57,820 bases of DNA from a bacterium (GTDB taxonomy: Bacteria; Bacillota; Bacilli; Lactobacillales; Streptococcaceae). The translations under genes were made by a program, and so were the position numbers. The DNA is taken from NCBI GenBank assembly GCA_905221295.1, contig CAJNCP010000009.1, positions 1 through 57,820 on the forward strand, in the 5' to 3' direction. Shown piece after piece: positions 20,472-30,532 of this stretch; within the stretch, counting starts at the first letter, position 1; each line of letters begins with the position of its first letter. The notes beneath the pieces were generated by a model, which was given only the letters and a program-made list of their open reading frames with translations, was not told the origin of the DNA and searched no databases.

Positions 20472-20705
20472 ATGGACAATATCATCGATGTGTCAATACC
20501 CGTTGCAGAAGTGGTAGACAAGCACCCAGAAGTTTTGGAAATCCTAGTGGAGCTCGGTTTTAAACCACTTGCTAATCCCTTGATGCGCAATACAGTCGGT
20601 CGCAAAGTATCGCTCAAACAGGGTTCTAAGCTTGAAGGAACTCCTATGGACAAGATTGTCCGCACATTGGAAGCGAATGGCTACGAAGTGATTGGATTAG
20701 ACTAA
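20472..20705 (+). CDS. DUF1858 domain protein
   Basis: 77 residues from ATG 20472 (GGAGG at 20462-20466). It matches DUF1858: VAEVVDKHPEVLEILVELGF, then LMRNTVGRKVSL. Its stop overlaps the start of the next gene (TAATG), so the two are translationally coupled. The family often accompanies hemerythrin-like or hybrid-cluster proteins; role unknown. Confidence 0.8.
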   Translation: MDNIIDVSIPVAEVVDKHPEVLEILVELGFKPLANPLMRNTVGRKVSLKQGSKLEGTPMDKIVRTLEANGYEVIGLD

Positions 20706-22039
20706 TGGCAGATGAACGGATTCATATCCTACGGGATATTTTGTTAGAATTGCACAACGGCGCCTCTCCCGAGTCAGTTCAGGAGCGTTTTGATGCGACT
20801 TTTACGGGTGTTTCAGCCATTGAGATTTCCCTCATGGAGCACGAGCTGATGAACTCAGACTCAGGTGTCACCTTTGAAGATGTCATGGAACTCTGCGATG
20901 TCCATGCTAATCTTTTTAAAAATGCTGTTAAGGGCGTCGAAGTGGAGGGTACTGAACACCCTGGCCACCCAGTTCGCGTCTTCAAGGATGAAAATCTGGC
21001 TCTCCGTGCAGCTTTGATTCGCATTCGGAGACTGTTGGATACCTATGAGTCTATGGAAGATGAGGAAATGCTGGCAGAGATGCGCAAGGGTTTGGTCCGT
21101 CAAATGGGGCTTTTGGGGCAATTTGATATCCACTACCAGCGCAAGGAAGAGCTCTTCTTTCCTATCATGGAGCGCTATGGACACGATTCACCTCCTAAAG
21201 TCATGTGGGGAGTGGACGACCAGATCAGGGAACTCTTTCAGACAGCTCTAGCGACGGCTAAGGCACTACCAGAAGTGTCGATTAGTAGTGTAAAGGAAGC
21301 TTTTGAAGCTTTTGCGACAGAGTTTGAAAGTATGATTTTCAAGGAAGAGTCCATCCTCCTCATGATTCTCCTTGAGTCTTTCACCCAGGATGACTGGCTT
21401 CAGATTGCGGAGGAGAGTGACGCCTATGGCTACGCCATCATCCGTCCGTCTGAGAAATGGGTGCCAGAACGCCAGAGTTTCCTTGAGGAAAAGAGTGCAG
21501 AGGAGCCCGTGCAGCTAGACACGGCTGAAGGCCAAGTTCAGCAAGTTATCGATACGCCAGAAGGTCAGTTTACCATTACCTTTACTCCTAAGGAAAAGGA
21601 AGCAGTGCTGGACCGCCATAGTCAACAGGCTTTTGGGAATGGCTATCTCTCTGTCGAGCAGGCCAACCTCATCCTCAATCACCTCCCTATGGAGATCACC
21701 TTTGTCAATAAAGACGATATTTTCCAGTACTACAATGACAATGCGCCGGCTGATGAGATGATTTTTAAACGGACGCCGTCCCAAGTCGGGCGCAATGTAG
21801 AACTCTGCCATCCGCCCAAGTACTTAGACAAGGTGAAGGCCGTTATGAAAGGTCTTCGTGAAGGGGTCAAGGACAAGTATGAAATGTGGTTCAAGTCGGA
21901 GTCGCGAGGCAAGTTTGTCCACATCACCTATGCTGCGGTACACGATGAAAACGGAGAATTTCAAGGAGTGTTGGAGTATGTTCAGGATATTCAGCCCTAC
22001 CGAGAGATTGATACGGACTACTTCCGTGGATTAGAATAA
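20705..22039 (+). CDS. DUF438 protein with hemerythrin-like and PAS-like domains
   Basis: 444 residues. N-terminal DUF438 region (IHILRDILLELHNGASPESVQERF), hemerythrin-like HHE part (GTEHPGHPVRVF, HYQRKEELFFPIMERYGHDSPP, FKEESILLMILLESF) and a C-terminal PAS domain (LPMEITFVNKDDIFQYYNDN). The His/Glu pattern suits a di-iron site, so oxygen or nitric-oxide sensing is plausible; inference. Coupled to the DUF1858 gene. Confidence 0.85.
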   Translation: MADERIHILRDILLELHNGASPESVQERFDATFTGVSAIEISLMEHELMNSDSGVTFEDVMELCDVHANLFKNAVKGVEVEGTEHPGHPVRVFKDENLALRAALIRIRRLLDTYESMEDEEMLAEMRKGLVRQMGLLGQFDIHYQRKEELFFPIMERYGHDSPPKVMWGVDDQIRELFQTALATAKALPEVSISSVKEAFEAFATEFESMIFKEESILLMILLESFTQDDWLQIAEESDAYGYAIIRPSEKWVPERQSFLEEKSAEEPVQLDTAEGQVQQVIDTPEGQFTITFTPKEKEAVLDRHSQQAFGNGYLSVEQANLILNHLPMEITFVNKDDIFQYYNDNAPADEMIFKRTPSQVGRNVELCHPPKYLDKVKAVMKGLREGVKDKYEMWFKSESRGKFVHITYAAVHDENGEFQGVLEYVQDIQPYREIDTDYFRGLE

Positions 22040-22048
22040 GGAGAATCA

Positions 22049-22303
22049 ATGAGTTACGAACAAGAATTTATGAAGGAATTTGAGGTCTGGGTCAATACCC
22101 AGATTATGATCAACGACATGGCGCACAAGGAAAGTCAAAAGGTCTACGAGGAAGATCAAGACGAGCGTGCCAAAGATGCCATGATTCGCTACGAGAGTCG
22201 CTTGGATGCCTACCAGTTCTTGCTTGGTAAGTTTGAAAACTTCAAGGCAGGTAAGGGATTTCATGATTTGCCAGAAGAATTGTTTGGTGAGCGAAATTAT
22301 TAA
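22049..22303 (+). CDS. Small acidic DUF1912-like protein
   Basis: 84 residues, soluble, helical and charged (MSYEQEFMKEFEVWVNTQIM). It resembles the streptococcal DUF1912 family from memory. RBS AAGGAG. 9 bp after the DUF438 gene, so in the same transcript. Function unknown. Confidence 0.75.
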   Translation: MSYEQEFMKEFEVWVNTQIMINDMAHKESQKVYEEDQDERAKDAMIRYESRLDAYQFLLGKFENFKAGKGFHDLPEELFGERNY

Positions 22304-22356
22304 AATAGTGATACTTTCTTGATTTTTTATCGAAATCTTGATAGAATATCTTTATT

Positions 22357-22388
22357 AAATCCTTGTCAGATCAGGGATTTTTTATTGA
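22357..22388 (+). terminator. Terminator
   Basis: AAATCC / GGATTT stem around a 12-nt loop, followed by TTTTATT. Confidence 0.65.
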
Positions 22389-22400
22389 AAGGATTTTATC

Positions 22401-22796
22401 ATGTCAAAGAAACTCCAACGTAAAAAACAATTGCGAAATAGCCTTCGTCGCTCAGGTGCATTTTCAAGTACTGTGACCAAGGTTGTAGAAGAAACAAAAA
22501 AAGTTGTGAAACATGCAGAGAAGTCTGCTAGTGAAGCAGGAAAAGTTGTCTCTAAAAAAGTGGAACAGGCAGTAGAAGCGACCAAGGAACAAGCTCAAAA
22601 AGTAGCTAATTCTGTAGAAGATTTCGCAGCGACTTTGGGTGGCCTCTCAGTAGATCGTGCTAAGACTTTCTATGATGAAGGGATCAAGTCGGCTGCTGAC
22701 TTTAAAAACTGGACGGAAAAAGAACTCCTTGCCTTGAAAGGAATTGGCCCTGCTACCATCAAGAAATTAAAAGAACACGGAATCAGTTTCAAGTAA
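22401..22796 (+). CDS. Helical protein with C-terminal helix-hairpin-helix motif
   Basis: 131 residues. A basic N-terminus and long Lys/Ala/Glu helix (about 1-75) are followed by a helix-hairpin-helix DNA-binding type motif (KELLALKGIGPATIKKLKEHG). Likely a nucleic-acid-associated protein; partner unknown. ATG 22401 follows AAAGGA. Confidence 0.75.
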   Translation: MSKKLQRKKQLRNSLRRSGAFSSTVTKVVEETKKVVKHAEKSASEAGKVVSKKVEQAVEATKEQAQKVANSVEDFAATLGGLSVDRAKTFYDEGIKSAADFKNWTEKELLALKGIGPATIKKLKEHGISFK

Positions 22797-22809
22797 TCTT
22801 TCTTGAGCC

Positions 22810-22838
22810 TTGCATTTCCGAGAAAAACTTGCTACAAT
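22810..22838 (+). promoter_or_regulatory. Promoter of the T-box/valS operon
   Basis: TTGCAT at 22810-22815, 17-bp spacer, TACAAT at 22833-22838. Confidence 0.75.
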
Positions 22839-22844
22839 AAAGCC

Positions 22845-23036
22845 ATCAGAGGTGTTTTGAATCCCACATTTTACAGAAAGTGGTGGTGCTGAGAAGTCCA
22901 CAAATGTGTCAAAACTAGTAGCTGATGATGAAAAATTGAAATAAACAAAGATGCGGGCTTGGCCCGAAATTGGGTGGTACCGCGGATAAACACATTCGTC
23001 CCTGTCAGGTTGATGGCAGGGGCGATTTTTTGTAGA
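22845..23036 (+). ncRNA. T-box riboswitch (tRNA-Val predicted)
   Basis: Contains the T-box antiterminator sequence GGGTGGTACCGCGG at 22972-22985, a stem I (GTTTTGA...TCAAAAC with ACATTT/AAATGT above it) and a terminator hairpin (CGTCCCTG...CAGGGGCG, 22997-23024) with T7. A possible specifier is GTC (22908-22910), a valine codon, but its placement in the specifier loop is not certain. Uncharged tRNA-Val would open transcription. valS is the third gene downstream, which supports valine. Confidence 0.93.
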
Positions 23037-23051
23037 AAGCGAGGTAGAAGG

Positions 23052-23612
23052 ATGACAAGAGCAGAGTTGCCAGAACGAATAGAGACCGAGCGTCTGGTCT
23101 TGCGAGTCCGTACCGTGGTTGATGTTATGGATATCTTTGACTATGCCAGTAGGCCAGACGTTTCCTACCCAGCAGGTTTTCCGCCCGTCAAGACCTTAGA
23201 AGATGAGATTTATTATCTAGAGCATATCCTTCCCGAGCGTAATGAAAAGAACAATCTCCCAGCGGGCTATGGAATTGTCGTTAAAGGAACCGGTAAGGTC
23301 ATCGGCTCTGTTGATTTCAACCATCGCCATGAAGATGATGTTCTTGAGATTGGCTATATCTTACATCCAGACTATTGGGGTCTAGGTTATGTTCCAGAAG
23401 CAGCGTGTACTTTGATTAACCTAGCTTTTAAAAAATTGAATCTGCACAAGATTGAACTGACTTGTTTTGGCCACAATATTAAAAGTCAACGAGTTGCAGA
23501 GAAACTTGGCTTCACCCTCGAAGCTCGCATTCGAGACAGAAAGGATGTTCAAGGAAACCGCTGTGACAGTCTGAGGTATGGCTTGCTGAGGAGTGAGTGG
23601 GAGAGTTTTTAA
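23052..23612 (+). CDS. GNAT N-acetyltransferase (RimJ/RimL type)
   Basis: 186 residues from ATG 23052 with RBS AGAAGG. RIETERLVLRV start and acetyl-CoA region HPDYWGLGYVPEAACTLINLAF, ending in the RVAEKLGFTLEARIRD pattern of alanine/ribosomal-protein acetyltransferases. An in-frame extension to 22959 would run through the T-box and is rejected. First gene behind the T-box, so expected to respond to valine-tRNA charging. Confidence 0.9.
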   Translation: MTRAELPERIETERLVLRVRTVVDVMDIFDYASRPDVSYPAGFPPVKTLEDEIYYLEHILPERNEKNNLPAGYGIVVKGTGKVIGSVDFNHRHEDDVLEIGYILHPDYWGLGYVPEAACTLINLAFKKLNLHKIELTCFGHNIKSQRVAEKLGFTLEARIRDRKDVQGNRCDSLRYGLLRSEWESF

Positions 23613-23654
23613 TGAGTAAGATATATTCTTGTTTTTATATGCTTTAAGGGAGAC

Positions 23655-26600
23655 ATGATGAGAAGTAGTCATAATCAAATATTAGATGCCTGGATTACAG
23701 TAGAACAATTATCAGAAGGGAATATTGAAAAAAGTGATTCTAAGTATAAGATTTTTCAAGGTGATGATTATCAATCAATATTAAAAGATTTTTTTAAACG
23801 TCAAAAATTAAAATCCAGTTCAGGGATTGCTGTTTATTGTGGAATTTTCCCTTTTCGAAAAATTATTGAAGTGTTAAGAGGCAAATACAATTTAAAAGCG
23901 ACGGAGGAAGAATTGGGAAGAACTTCTTATAAATTTACTTTTGCTCTATACTTTGATAAAGATTTGAAGTTCTTGGCTGATAAGTTTTTTTTAACCATGA
24001 GTGGGCAAATTTTCAAAAATAGGGAATTGCCTAAAGATTTTTTAATAGCAGAAAATGAGCTTCGAGAACAGTTAGGTCAGGCGTTTCTTGATGGAGAGTT
24101 CAATGAAGTTTTTAGTAAACTTCTCAAAAAGTATGAGATTTCACCAAGTGATTGCAGATATTATTTTGTTAAGAATTTCGATGACGAAATAAATTTACAT
24201 TCATTTTTTCTAAAGGATTTGAAATATGCAAAATCAATTTATAATGAAAATCTCAATCGTTATTTATCAGGATCCGATTCTGTAAGGGTCAATCTGGACG
24301 GCAATAAAGAATCATCCTATTTTAATCCCAAAGATTTAGAAACTATACTTGAACCGAAAAATTATCCATTAGGAAGATTTCCTAGTAACCCTAAATATGC
24401 TCTTTCCATGATGCAACAAGTAGCTGTAAATTTAGCTTCGAATGCGGATGAAGATGTGAGAAGTGTCAATGGTCCTCCGGGAACTGGTAAAACGACACTT
24501 TTAAAAGATATTTTTGCAGATCTGGTAACGGAACAGGCGAGAATTATTAGTGAATTATCGGCTCCTAAGCTTAAAGGGAATCTAGTTTGTCATGACAAAT
24601 CTGATCTTATTGCAAAATTACCAAAAGAAATTGCAGAAAAAGGAATCGTAGTTGCAAGTTCTAATAATGGTGCTGTTAAAAATATTGTTAATGAATTACC
24701 CCAAAGAAAAGAAATTTATCAGAAATTAAATTGGTTAGATGAATTAAAGAAAATTGATTATTTTGCTGAAATCAGTAATGATTTATTGTTAGAAGATGAA
24801 GATGTTTCTAACGACAAAAAATATTGGGGATTGTTGTCGATAGAAGGTGGAAAAAAACAGAATAGAGACCGTCTGCAAAATGTTTTAAAAGCAATACGAC
24901 AAGAGTTGAATTCGGACAAATTTCAATCGAATCCATCAGTATACGAAGAGTTTAAAATTCAATATCAGAAGCTATTTGATAAAAGAGAAAAGATGCAAGA
25001 TATAGCAGATAAGATTCGATTGCATGTAAAATTGAAAAATGCTTACCAGCAGGTTGAGATAGAGTTTCATCAGGATGATGCCCAAAGACGTTCAGAACTA
25101 TCTAAAATACGGGATAAACATATTCAATTAGAAAATAGTAAAAAGGAAATAGAATCTGAGCTGTTTGAGCATGAGTGTCTTATTTCTATGTTAAATGTTA
25201 ACAAACAGATAGCAGCACAAGATGTTGAGTTGATAAAATTACAAGCTCCACGTTTCTTATGGTTAAAAAGACTTTTCACACCATCGAAATTAGATACTTA
25301 TTTTACGAGATTGAATCAAGCGAATGAAAGTCTAAAAGCAGAACTGAAGAAAGTACATGATGAAAGTCAATATTGCCACGGTTTGCAAAAAGAGATAAAA
25401 ATGCATGAACTTGAATTAAATCAATTGAGTCAAAGGCAACAGAGGTATAATGAATGGAAATCTAAACAAGAAGATAAATTAATTCGTCATCGGGAAAAAA
25501 TTTTGAAATTACAATCGGAACTTGCTACATACCCTGTTAAAAAGTTGAATTTTTCTGTTCCATATGAAGAACTACAAGTATCAAATTTTTGGTTTGATGA
25601 TGACTATCGAGAAGAGCAGAGTCGTTTGTTTATTAAAGCACTGGCAGTTAGGAAGCAATTTATATATGACAATAAAAAGCATTTTGAAAGAGCATTATGG
25701 ATTTGGGAGAAGCCTCAAAATTATTCAATGAGAGATAATGCTAGTGATTTATATAAAGCTGCGTGGGATTGGGTCAATTTCACTGTTCCAGTTATTAGTA
25801 CAACTTTTGCAAGCTTTAATTCCATGTTTCGGTGTTTGCCTGAAAATAGTATCGGTAATGTATTTATTGATGAAGCTGGTCAGGCATTACCTCAAGCAAG
25901 TGTGGGGGCTATTTTTAGAAGTAAACGTATTATGGCTGTTGGAGATCCTTCTCAAATACAACCAGTACAGACTATGGATAAAAATATTTTAGGATTTTTA
26001 GCACAGCACCACAAAATAACCTCTAAATATCTTGTATCATCAACGCAAGAATTGATGGATTCTGCTAGTAGATATGGTTTTAAAAAACAAGATGGGACAT
26101 GGATAGGACTTCCTCTCTGGGTTCATCGTCGTTCTAGTGATCCGATGTTCAGTATTTCCAATAAAATTTCTTATGATAATTTAATGGTTCAAGGAAAGGA
26201 AGAAGCTCGAGGTCTGGGAGAATGGTTTGACGTTGGTGGAGGTGCTAAGGATAAATTTGTTCCTGAGCAAGCTGATTATTTGAAAGAAGTGTTGCAGAAA
26301 AGACATGAGGAATTTGATGATATTTATGTTATTACTCCTTTTAAAAATGTATCGGTTCAACTAGCAAAAGAACTAGATAAAATTGGTTTCACAAAGCGGG
26401 AAAATGGAAAACCTATAAATGTAGGGACGGTACATACTTTCCAAGGAAAAGAAAATAAGATTGTATATTTTGTGCTTGGAGCAGATAATATGAGTGAGGG
26501 GGCTGCTCGCTGGGCTGTCTCTGAACCCAATATTTTAAACGTTGCAGCGACTAGAGCTAAAGAAGAGTTTTATATTATTGGGAATAAATCTCTTTACAAA

Positions 26601-26675
26601 GCCACACAGAGCCCTATTATAAGAGATACTATTGACATTTTAGATGCTTATCAAAGTAGCTTAGAAATTAACTAG
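23655..26675 (+). CDS. UPF1-like superfamily 1 helicase with central coiled coil
   Basis: 1006 residues, clearly more AT-rich than its neighbours. Walker [10 protein letters not shown] (about 273-281), a long charged coiled coil (about 440-640), Walker [11 protein letters not shown] (Asp739), motif [12 protein letters not shown], then motifs V and VI ([23 protein letters not shown]). This is the AAA_11/AAA_12 UPF1-like arrangement seen in DNA/RNA helicases, including some defence proteins. It sits between a T-box-controlled acetyltransferase and valS without its own clear promoter or terminator. Confidence 0.85.
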   Translation: MMRSSHNQILDAWITVEQLSEGNIEKSDSKYKIFQGDDYQSILKDFFKRQKLKSSSGIAVYCGIFPFRKIIEVLRGKYNLKATEEELGRTSYKFTFALYFDKDLKFLADKFFLTMSGQIFKNRELPKDFLIAENELREQLGQAFLDGEFNEVFSKLLKKYEISPSDCRYYFVKNFDDEINLHSFFLKDLKYAKSIYNENLNRYLSGSDSVRVNLDGNKESSYFNPKDLETILEPKNYPLGRFPSNPKYALSMMQQVAVNLASNADEDVRSVNGPPGTGKTTLLKDIFADLVTEQARIISELSAPKLKGNLVCHDKSDLIAKLPKEIAEKGIVVASSNNGAVKNIVNELPQRKEIYQKLNWLDELKKIDYFAEISNDLLLEDEDVSNDKKYWGLLSIEGGKKQNRDRLQNVLKAIRQELNSDKFQSNPSVYEEFKIQYQKLFDKREKMQDIADKIRLHVKLKNAYQQVEIEFHQDDAQRRSELSKIRDKHIQLENSKKEIESELFEHECLISMLNVNKQIAAQDVELIKLQAPRFLWLKRLFTPSKLDTYFTRLNQANESLKAELKKVHDESQYCHGLQKEIKMHELELNQLSQRQQRYNEWKSKQEDKLIRHREKILKLQSELATYPVKKLNFSVPYEELQVSNFWFDDDYREEQSRLFIKALAVRKQFIYDNKKHFERALWIWEKPQNYSMRDNASDLYKAAWDWVNFTVPVISTTFASFNSMFRCLPENSIGNVFIDEAGQALPQASVGAIFRSKRIMAVGDPSQIQPVQTMDKNILGFLAQHHKITSKYLVSSTQELMDSASRYGFKKQDGTWIGLPLWVHRRSSDPMFSISNKISYDNLMVQGKEEARGLGEWFDVGGGAKDKFVPEQADYLKEVLQKRHEEFDDIYVITPFKNVSVQLAKELDKIGFTKRENGKPINVGTVHTFQGKENKIVYFVLGADNMSEGAARWAVSEPNILNVAATRAKEEFYIIGNKSLYKATQSPIIRDTIDILDAYQSSLEIN

Positions 26676-26688
26676 AAAGGACAAACAC

Positions 26689-29340
26689 ATGTCTAAAGAA
26701 CTTTCACCGAAATACAATCCAGCCGAGGTTGAGGCTGGTCGTTACCAAAAATGGCTTGATGCCGATGTTTTCAAGCCTTCAGGCGATCAAAAGGCTAAGC
26801 CTTATTCAATCGTGATTCCACCACCAAACGTAACTGGTAAACTCCACCTTGGTCACGCTTGGGACACGACTTTACAGGATATCATCATCCGTCAAAAACG
26901 CATGCAAGGTTTTGATACGCTTTGGCTTCCAGGTATGGACCATGCGGGGATTGCCACTCAGGCTAAGGTTGAGGAGCGCTTGCGTGGTGAGGGCATTAGC
27001 CGTTACGACCTCGGTCGTGAAAAATTCCTAGAGAAAGTCTGGGAATGGAAAGACGAATATGCGACTACCATCAAGGAACAATGGGGCAAGATGGGGCTCT
27101 CTGTAGACTACTCTCGCGAGCGTTTCACCCTTGACGAAGGCTTGTCAAAAGCTGTTCGCAAGGTCTTTGTCGAACTATACAAGAAAGGTTGGATCTACCG
27201 TGGTGAGTTTATCATCAACTGGGACCCAGCAGCTCGCACAGCCCTTTCTGATATCGAAGTTATTCACAAGGATGTCGAAGGTGCCTTCTACCACATGAAC
27301 TACATGCTGGAAGACGGCTCACGCGCCCTTGAAGTTGCGACCACTCGTCCTGAGACCATGTTTGGGGACGTTGCGGTTGCGGTCAATCCAGAAGACCCAC
27401 GCTACAAGGACTTGATTGGTAAAAATGTCATCCTTCCAATCGCTAATAAATTGATTCCAATCGTGGGAGATGAGCACGCAGATCCTGAGTTTGGTACTGG
27501 TGTCGTGAAAATCACACCTGCCCACGATCCAAACGACTTCTTGGTTGGTCAACGCCATAATCTTCCGCAAGTGAACGTCATGAACGACGACGGAACCATG
27601 AACGACTTGGCCTTTGAATTTGCAGGCATGGATCGTTTCGAAGCTCGTAAGGCAGTCGTGGCTAAGTTGGAAGAAATCGGCGCCCTTGTCAAAATCGAAA
27701 AACGTGTCCACAGTGTTGGTCACTCAGAGCGTACAGGTGTTGTGGTTGAGCCACGCTTGTCTACGCAATGGTTCGTCAAGATGGACCAATTGGCTAAGAA
27801 TGCCATTGCCAACCAAGACACAGAGGACAAGGTAGAATTCTACCCACCTCGTTTCAACGATACCTTCCTCCAATGGATGGAAAATGTCCATGACTGGGTA
27901 ATCTCACGTCAGCTCTGGTGGGGTCACCAAATCCCTGCTTGGTACAATGCTGAGGGTGAAATGTACGTTGGTGAAGAAGCACCAGAAGGTGACGGATGGA
28001 CTCAGGACGAAGACGTCTTGGATACTTGGTTCAGTTCTGCCCTTTGGCCATTCTCAACCATGGGCTGGCCTGATGTCGACTCAGAAGACTTTAAACGTTA
28101 TTATCCAACATCAACTTTGGTGACTGGTTATGATATTATTCCGTTCTGGGTGTCTCGGATGATTTTCCAAGGTTTGGAATTTACTGGCAAGTCGCCATTC
28201 AAAAATGCCTTGATTCATGGCCTTATTCGTGATGAGCAAGGACGCAAGATGTCGAAATCTCTCGGTAACGGGATTGATCCAATGGATGTTATTGATAAGT
28301 ACGGAACAGATAGCCTTCGTTGGTTCCTTTCAAACGGTTCTGCACCAGGGCAAGACGTTCGCTTCTCTTACGAGAAAATGGATGCTTCATGGAACTTCAT
28401 TAACAAAATCTGGAACATCTCTCGCTACATCCTCATGAACAATGAAGGATTGACCCTTGAGCAAGCAACTGCCAATGTCGAAAAAGTTACCAACAAGGAA
28501 GCTGGAAACGTCACTGACCGCTGGATTCTCCATAACCTCAATGAAACGATCGGCAAGGTCACTGAAAACTTTGACAAGTTTGAGTTTGGGGTAGCTGGAC
28601 ACATCCTCTACAACTTCATCTGGGATGAGTTTGCAGACTGGTACGTTGAGTTGACCAAGGAAGTCCTTTATAGCGATAACGAAGATGAAAAAGTCATCAC
28701 ACGTTCTGTTCTCCTATACACTTTGGACAAGATCCTTCGTCTCCTTCACCCAATCATGCCATTCGTGACAGAGGAAATCTTTGGACAAATCTCAGAAGGC
28801 TCTATCGTCACAGCGGAATACCCAACTGTTAACTCAGCCTTTGAAGACCTTGCGGCCCACACTGGTGTGGAAAGCCTTAAAGACTTGATCCGTGCTGTTC
28901 GTAATGCGCGTGCTGAAGTAAATGTAGCTCCAAGCAAGCCTATCACTATCCTTGTCAAGACAAGTGATAGCGACTTGGAAGCCTTCTTTAACAGCAATGT
29001 CAACTACATCAAACGCTTCACAAATCCAGAACACTTGGAAATCGCATCAACCATCCCTGCACCTGAACTTGCTATGTCAAGCGTCATCACAGGAGCAGAA
29101 ATCTACTTGCCACTGGCAGACCTCCTCAATGTCGAAGAAGAACTGGCTCGTCTCGATAAGGAACTAGCTAAATGGCAAAAAGAACTGGATATGGTCGGCA
29201 AGAAACTCTCTAACGAACGCTTCGTAGCCAATGCCAAACCAGAAGTCGTCCAAAAAGAACGCGACAAACAAGCCGACTACCAAGCGAAATACGACGCGAC
29301 CGTAGCGCGTATTGATGAGATGAAGAAGTTGGTGAAATAA
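26689..29340 (+). CDS. valS: Valyl-tRNA synthetase
   Basis: 883 residues. Class I signatures: HLGH at [10 protein letters not shown] and KMSKS at [11 protein letters not shown], with the editing domain between them and the valyl-specific C-terminal coiled coil ([21 protein letters not shown]). It charges tRNA-Val and edits misactivated Thr. AGAAAGGA precedes ATG 26689, 13 bp after the helicase. Expected to be under the T-box at 22845. Confidence 0.97.
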   Translation: MSKELSPKYNPAEVEAGRYQKWLDADVFKPSGDQKAKPYSIVIPPPNVTGKLHLGHAWDTTLQDIIIRQKRMQGFDTLWLPGMDHAGIATQAKVEERLRGEGISRYDLGREKFLEKVWEWKDEYATTIKEQWGKMGLSVDYSRERFTLDEGLSKAVRKVFVELYKKGWIYRGEFIINWDPAARTALSDIEVIHKDVEGAFYHMNYMLEDGSRALEVATTRPETMFGDVAVAVNPEDPRYKDLIGKNVILPIANKLIPIVGDEHADPEFGTGVVKITPAHDPNDFLVGQRHNLPQVNVMNDDGTMNDLAFEFAGMDRFEARKAVVAKLEEIGALVKIEKRVHSVGHSERTGVVVEPRLSTQWFVKMDQLAKNAIANQDTEDKVEFYPPRFNDTFLQWMENVHDWVISRQLWWGHQIPAWYNAEGEMYVGEEAPEGDGWTQDEDVLDTWFSSALWPFSTMGWPDVDSEDFKRYYPTSTLVTGYDIIPFWVSRMIFQGLEFTGKSPFKNALIHGLIRDEQGRKMSKSLGNGIDPMDVIDKYGTDSLRWFLSNGSAPGQDVRFSYEKMDASWNFINKIWNISRYILMNNEGLTLEQATANVEKVTNKEAGNVTDRWILHNLNETIGKVTENFDKFEFGVAGHILYNFIWDEFADWYVELTKEVLYSDNEDEKVITRSVLLYTLDKILRLLHPIMPFVTEEIFGQISEGSIVTAEYPTVNSAFEDLAAHTGVESLKDLIRAVRNARAEVNVAPSKPITILVKTSDSDLEAFFNSNVNYIKRFTNPEHLEIASTIPAPELAMSSVITGAEIYLPLADLLNVEEELARLDKELAKWQKELDMVGKKLSNERFVANAKPEVVQKERDKQADYQAKYDATVARIDEMKKLVK

Positions 29341-29360
29341 ACAATTATATAAATTTAATA

Positions 29361-29386
29361 AAACACAGTGTAAAAACTGTGTTTTT
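29361..29386 (+). terminator. Hairpin ending valS, overlapping the defence-unit-1 promoter
   Basis: AACACAGT / ACTGTGTT, 6-nt loop, T5. It terminates valS. The same palindrome occupies the -35 region of the next promoter and recurs in nearly the same form at 31348-31372. Confidence 0.85.
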
Positions 29387-29387
29387 A

Positions 29388-29396
29388 TGGTATAAT
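29388..29396 (+). promoter_or_regulatory. Extended -10 promoter of defence unit 1
   Basis: TGGTATAAT, an extended -10 (TGn plus TATAAT at 29391-29396). There is no good -35; the hairpin 29362-29383 lies there. Unit 2 has the same layout at 31372-31380. Confidence 0.75.
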
Positions 29397-29434
29397 CAAT
29401 ATTATAAATATTTATTGAAAGTTGAGACTTTTTT

Positions 29435-30532
29435 ATGACACAAAATAAACTTGTCAGAAGAAATTTTGATATATCGTTTAATGAACTTTATGATATGTAT
29501 AATGATGGCGAATTAGTTATTAAGCCAGAATTCCAAAGATTATTTAGATGGTCATTAACACAGCAATCTCTCTTTATTGAGTCCCTTCTTTTAGATATGC
29601 CCATACCTCCTATTTATGTAGATGAGCAAGAAGATGGGAGGTATGTTCTAGTAGATGGACTACAAAGAATTTCATCTTATCTAAATTTCAGAGGCATAAC
29701 GTTAGATTCTCCTGAATTAACAGCTATTGATTCAGATGATGATGACTGCGAGATAGACTTTGAACGAGTTGAACCAGGTTTTCAATTATCAGGTTGTGAA
29801 ATTATTGATGATTTGAATGGTAAAGAATTTGACGAGTTAAGCATAGAGGAAAAACGGCAATTAAAACGTACGTTTATTCGAGTAGAAGTCTTAACAAAAG
29901 AAAATCCAAAAGAAATTAAATACCATATGTTTAAGAGATTAAATTCTGGTGGAGCATTGCTATCTAAACAAGAATTAAGAAACAGTAATATACGCATGAT
30001 TGACGAGAAGTTCATAAACTTTATTAATGAACTGGCTAACTCTGAAGATTTTGTTGAATTGACACATTACATGACAGAATCTGATAAGCAGCAAATGAAG
30101 AGAGCTGAAATCGTTTTAAGATTTTTCTTGTTTAAAAATAAATTTATTAATGATAATCCAGATGTAAGAATGGGGTTTTTAGATGATGAACTTACGGCTT
30201 ATTTAGAGGAAGTTTCATCGCAAAAGGTTCCTTTTGAATATGAAACTGAGAAGGAAAACTTTTTAAGTCTAATTTCGTATCTTAAGAATCAGTTTGGTAG
30301 TGAGATTTTCAGTGGTATTAGCAAACACAATACTATTTCCAAAAGATTTGTCCAGTATAACTATGACGGTTTTATGCAATATTTCTCAAAAGAAAGTAAT
30401 AGAGATTCCTCAATTACTCTTGATAAGATTAATGAGATAAAAAATAGTGATGAGTATAAGCAATACCGAACTGGAGGTCTGGAAAATTCTAGAAAACGCG
30501 TTGAGGTAATAGCAGGGAAATTAAATGGATGA
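29435..30532 (+). CDS. DUF262 (ParB/Srx-like NTPase) protein
   Basis: 365 residues. The DUF262 core is clear: FSFNELYDMYNDGEL-like start, PEFQRLFRWSLTQQSLFIES, PIPPIYV and VDGLQR (Asp74-Arg78, the nucleotide-binding DGQQR equivalent). DUF262 is the GmrS half of GmrSD type IV restriction enzymes; the DUF1524 HNH nuclease half is missing here. It overlaps by 8 bp the following HEPN gene, which could supply the nuclease. AT-rich, with a weak ribosome-binding site. Confidence 0.85.
   Translation: MTQNKLVRRNFDISFNELYDMYNDGELVIKPEFQRLFRWSLTQQSLFIESLLLDMPIPPIYVDEQEDGRYVLVDGLQRISSYLNFRGITLDSPELTAIDSDDDDCEIDFERVEPGFQLSGCEIIDDLNGKEFDELSIEEKRQLKRTFIRVEVLTKENPKEIKYHMFKRLNSGGALLSKQELRNSNIRMIDEKFINFINELANSEDFVELTHYMTESDKQQMKRAEIVLRFFLFKNKFINDNPDVRMGFLDDELTAYLEEVSSQKVPFEYETEKENFLSLISYLKNQFGSEIFSGISKHNTISKRFVQYNYDGFMQYFSKESNRDSSITLDKINEIKNSDEYKQYRTGGLENSRKRVEVIAGKLNG

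Noticed and set aside
22959..23051. Upstream extension of the GNAT gene
   Set aside because: It would translate the T-box antiterminator/terminator. ATG 23052 has a ribosome-binding site.
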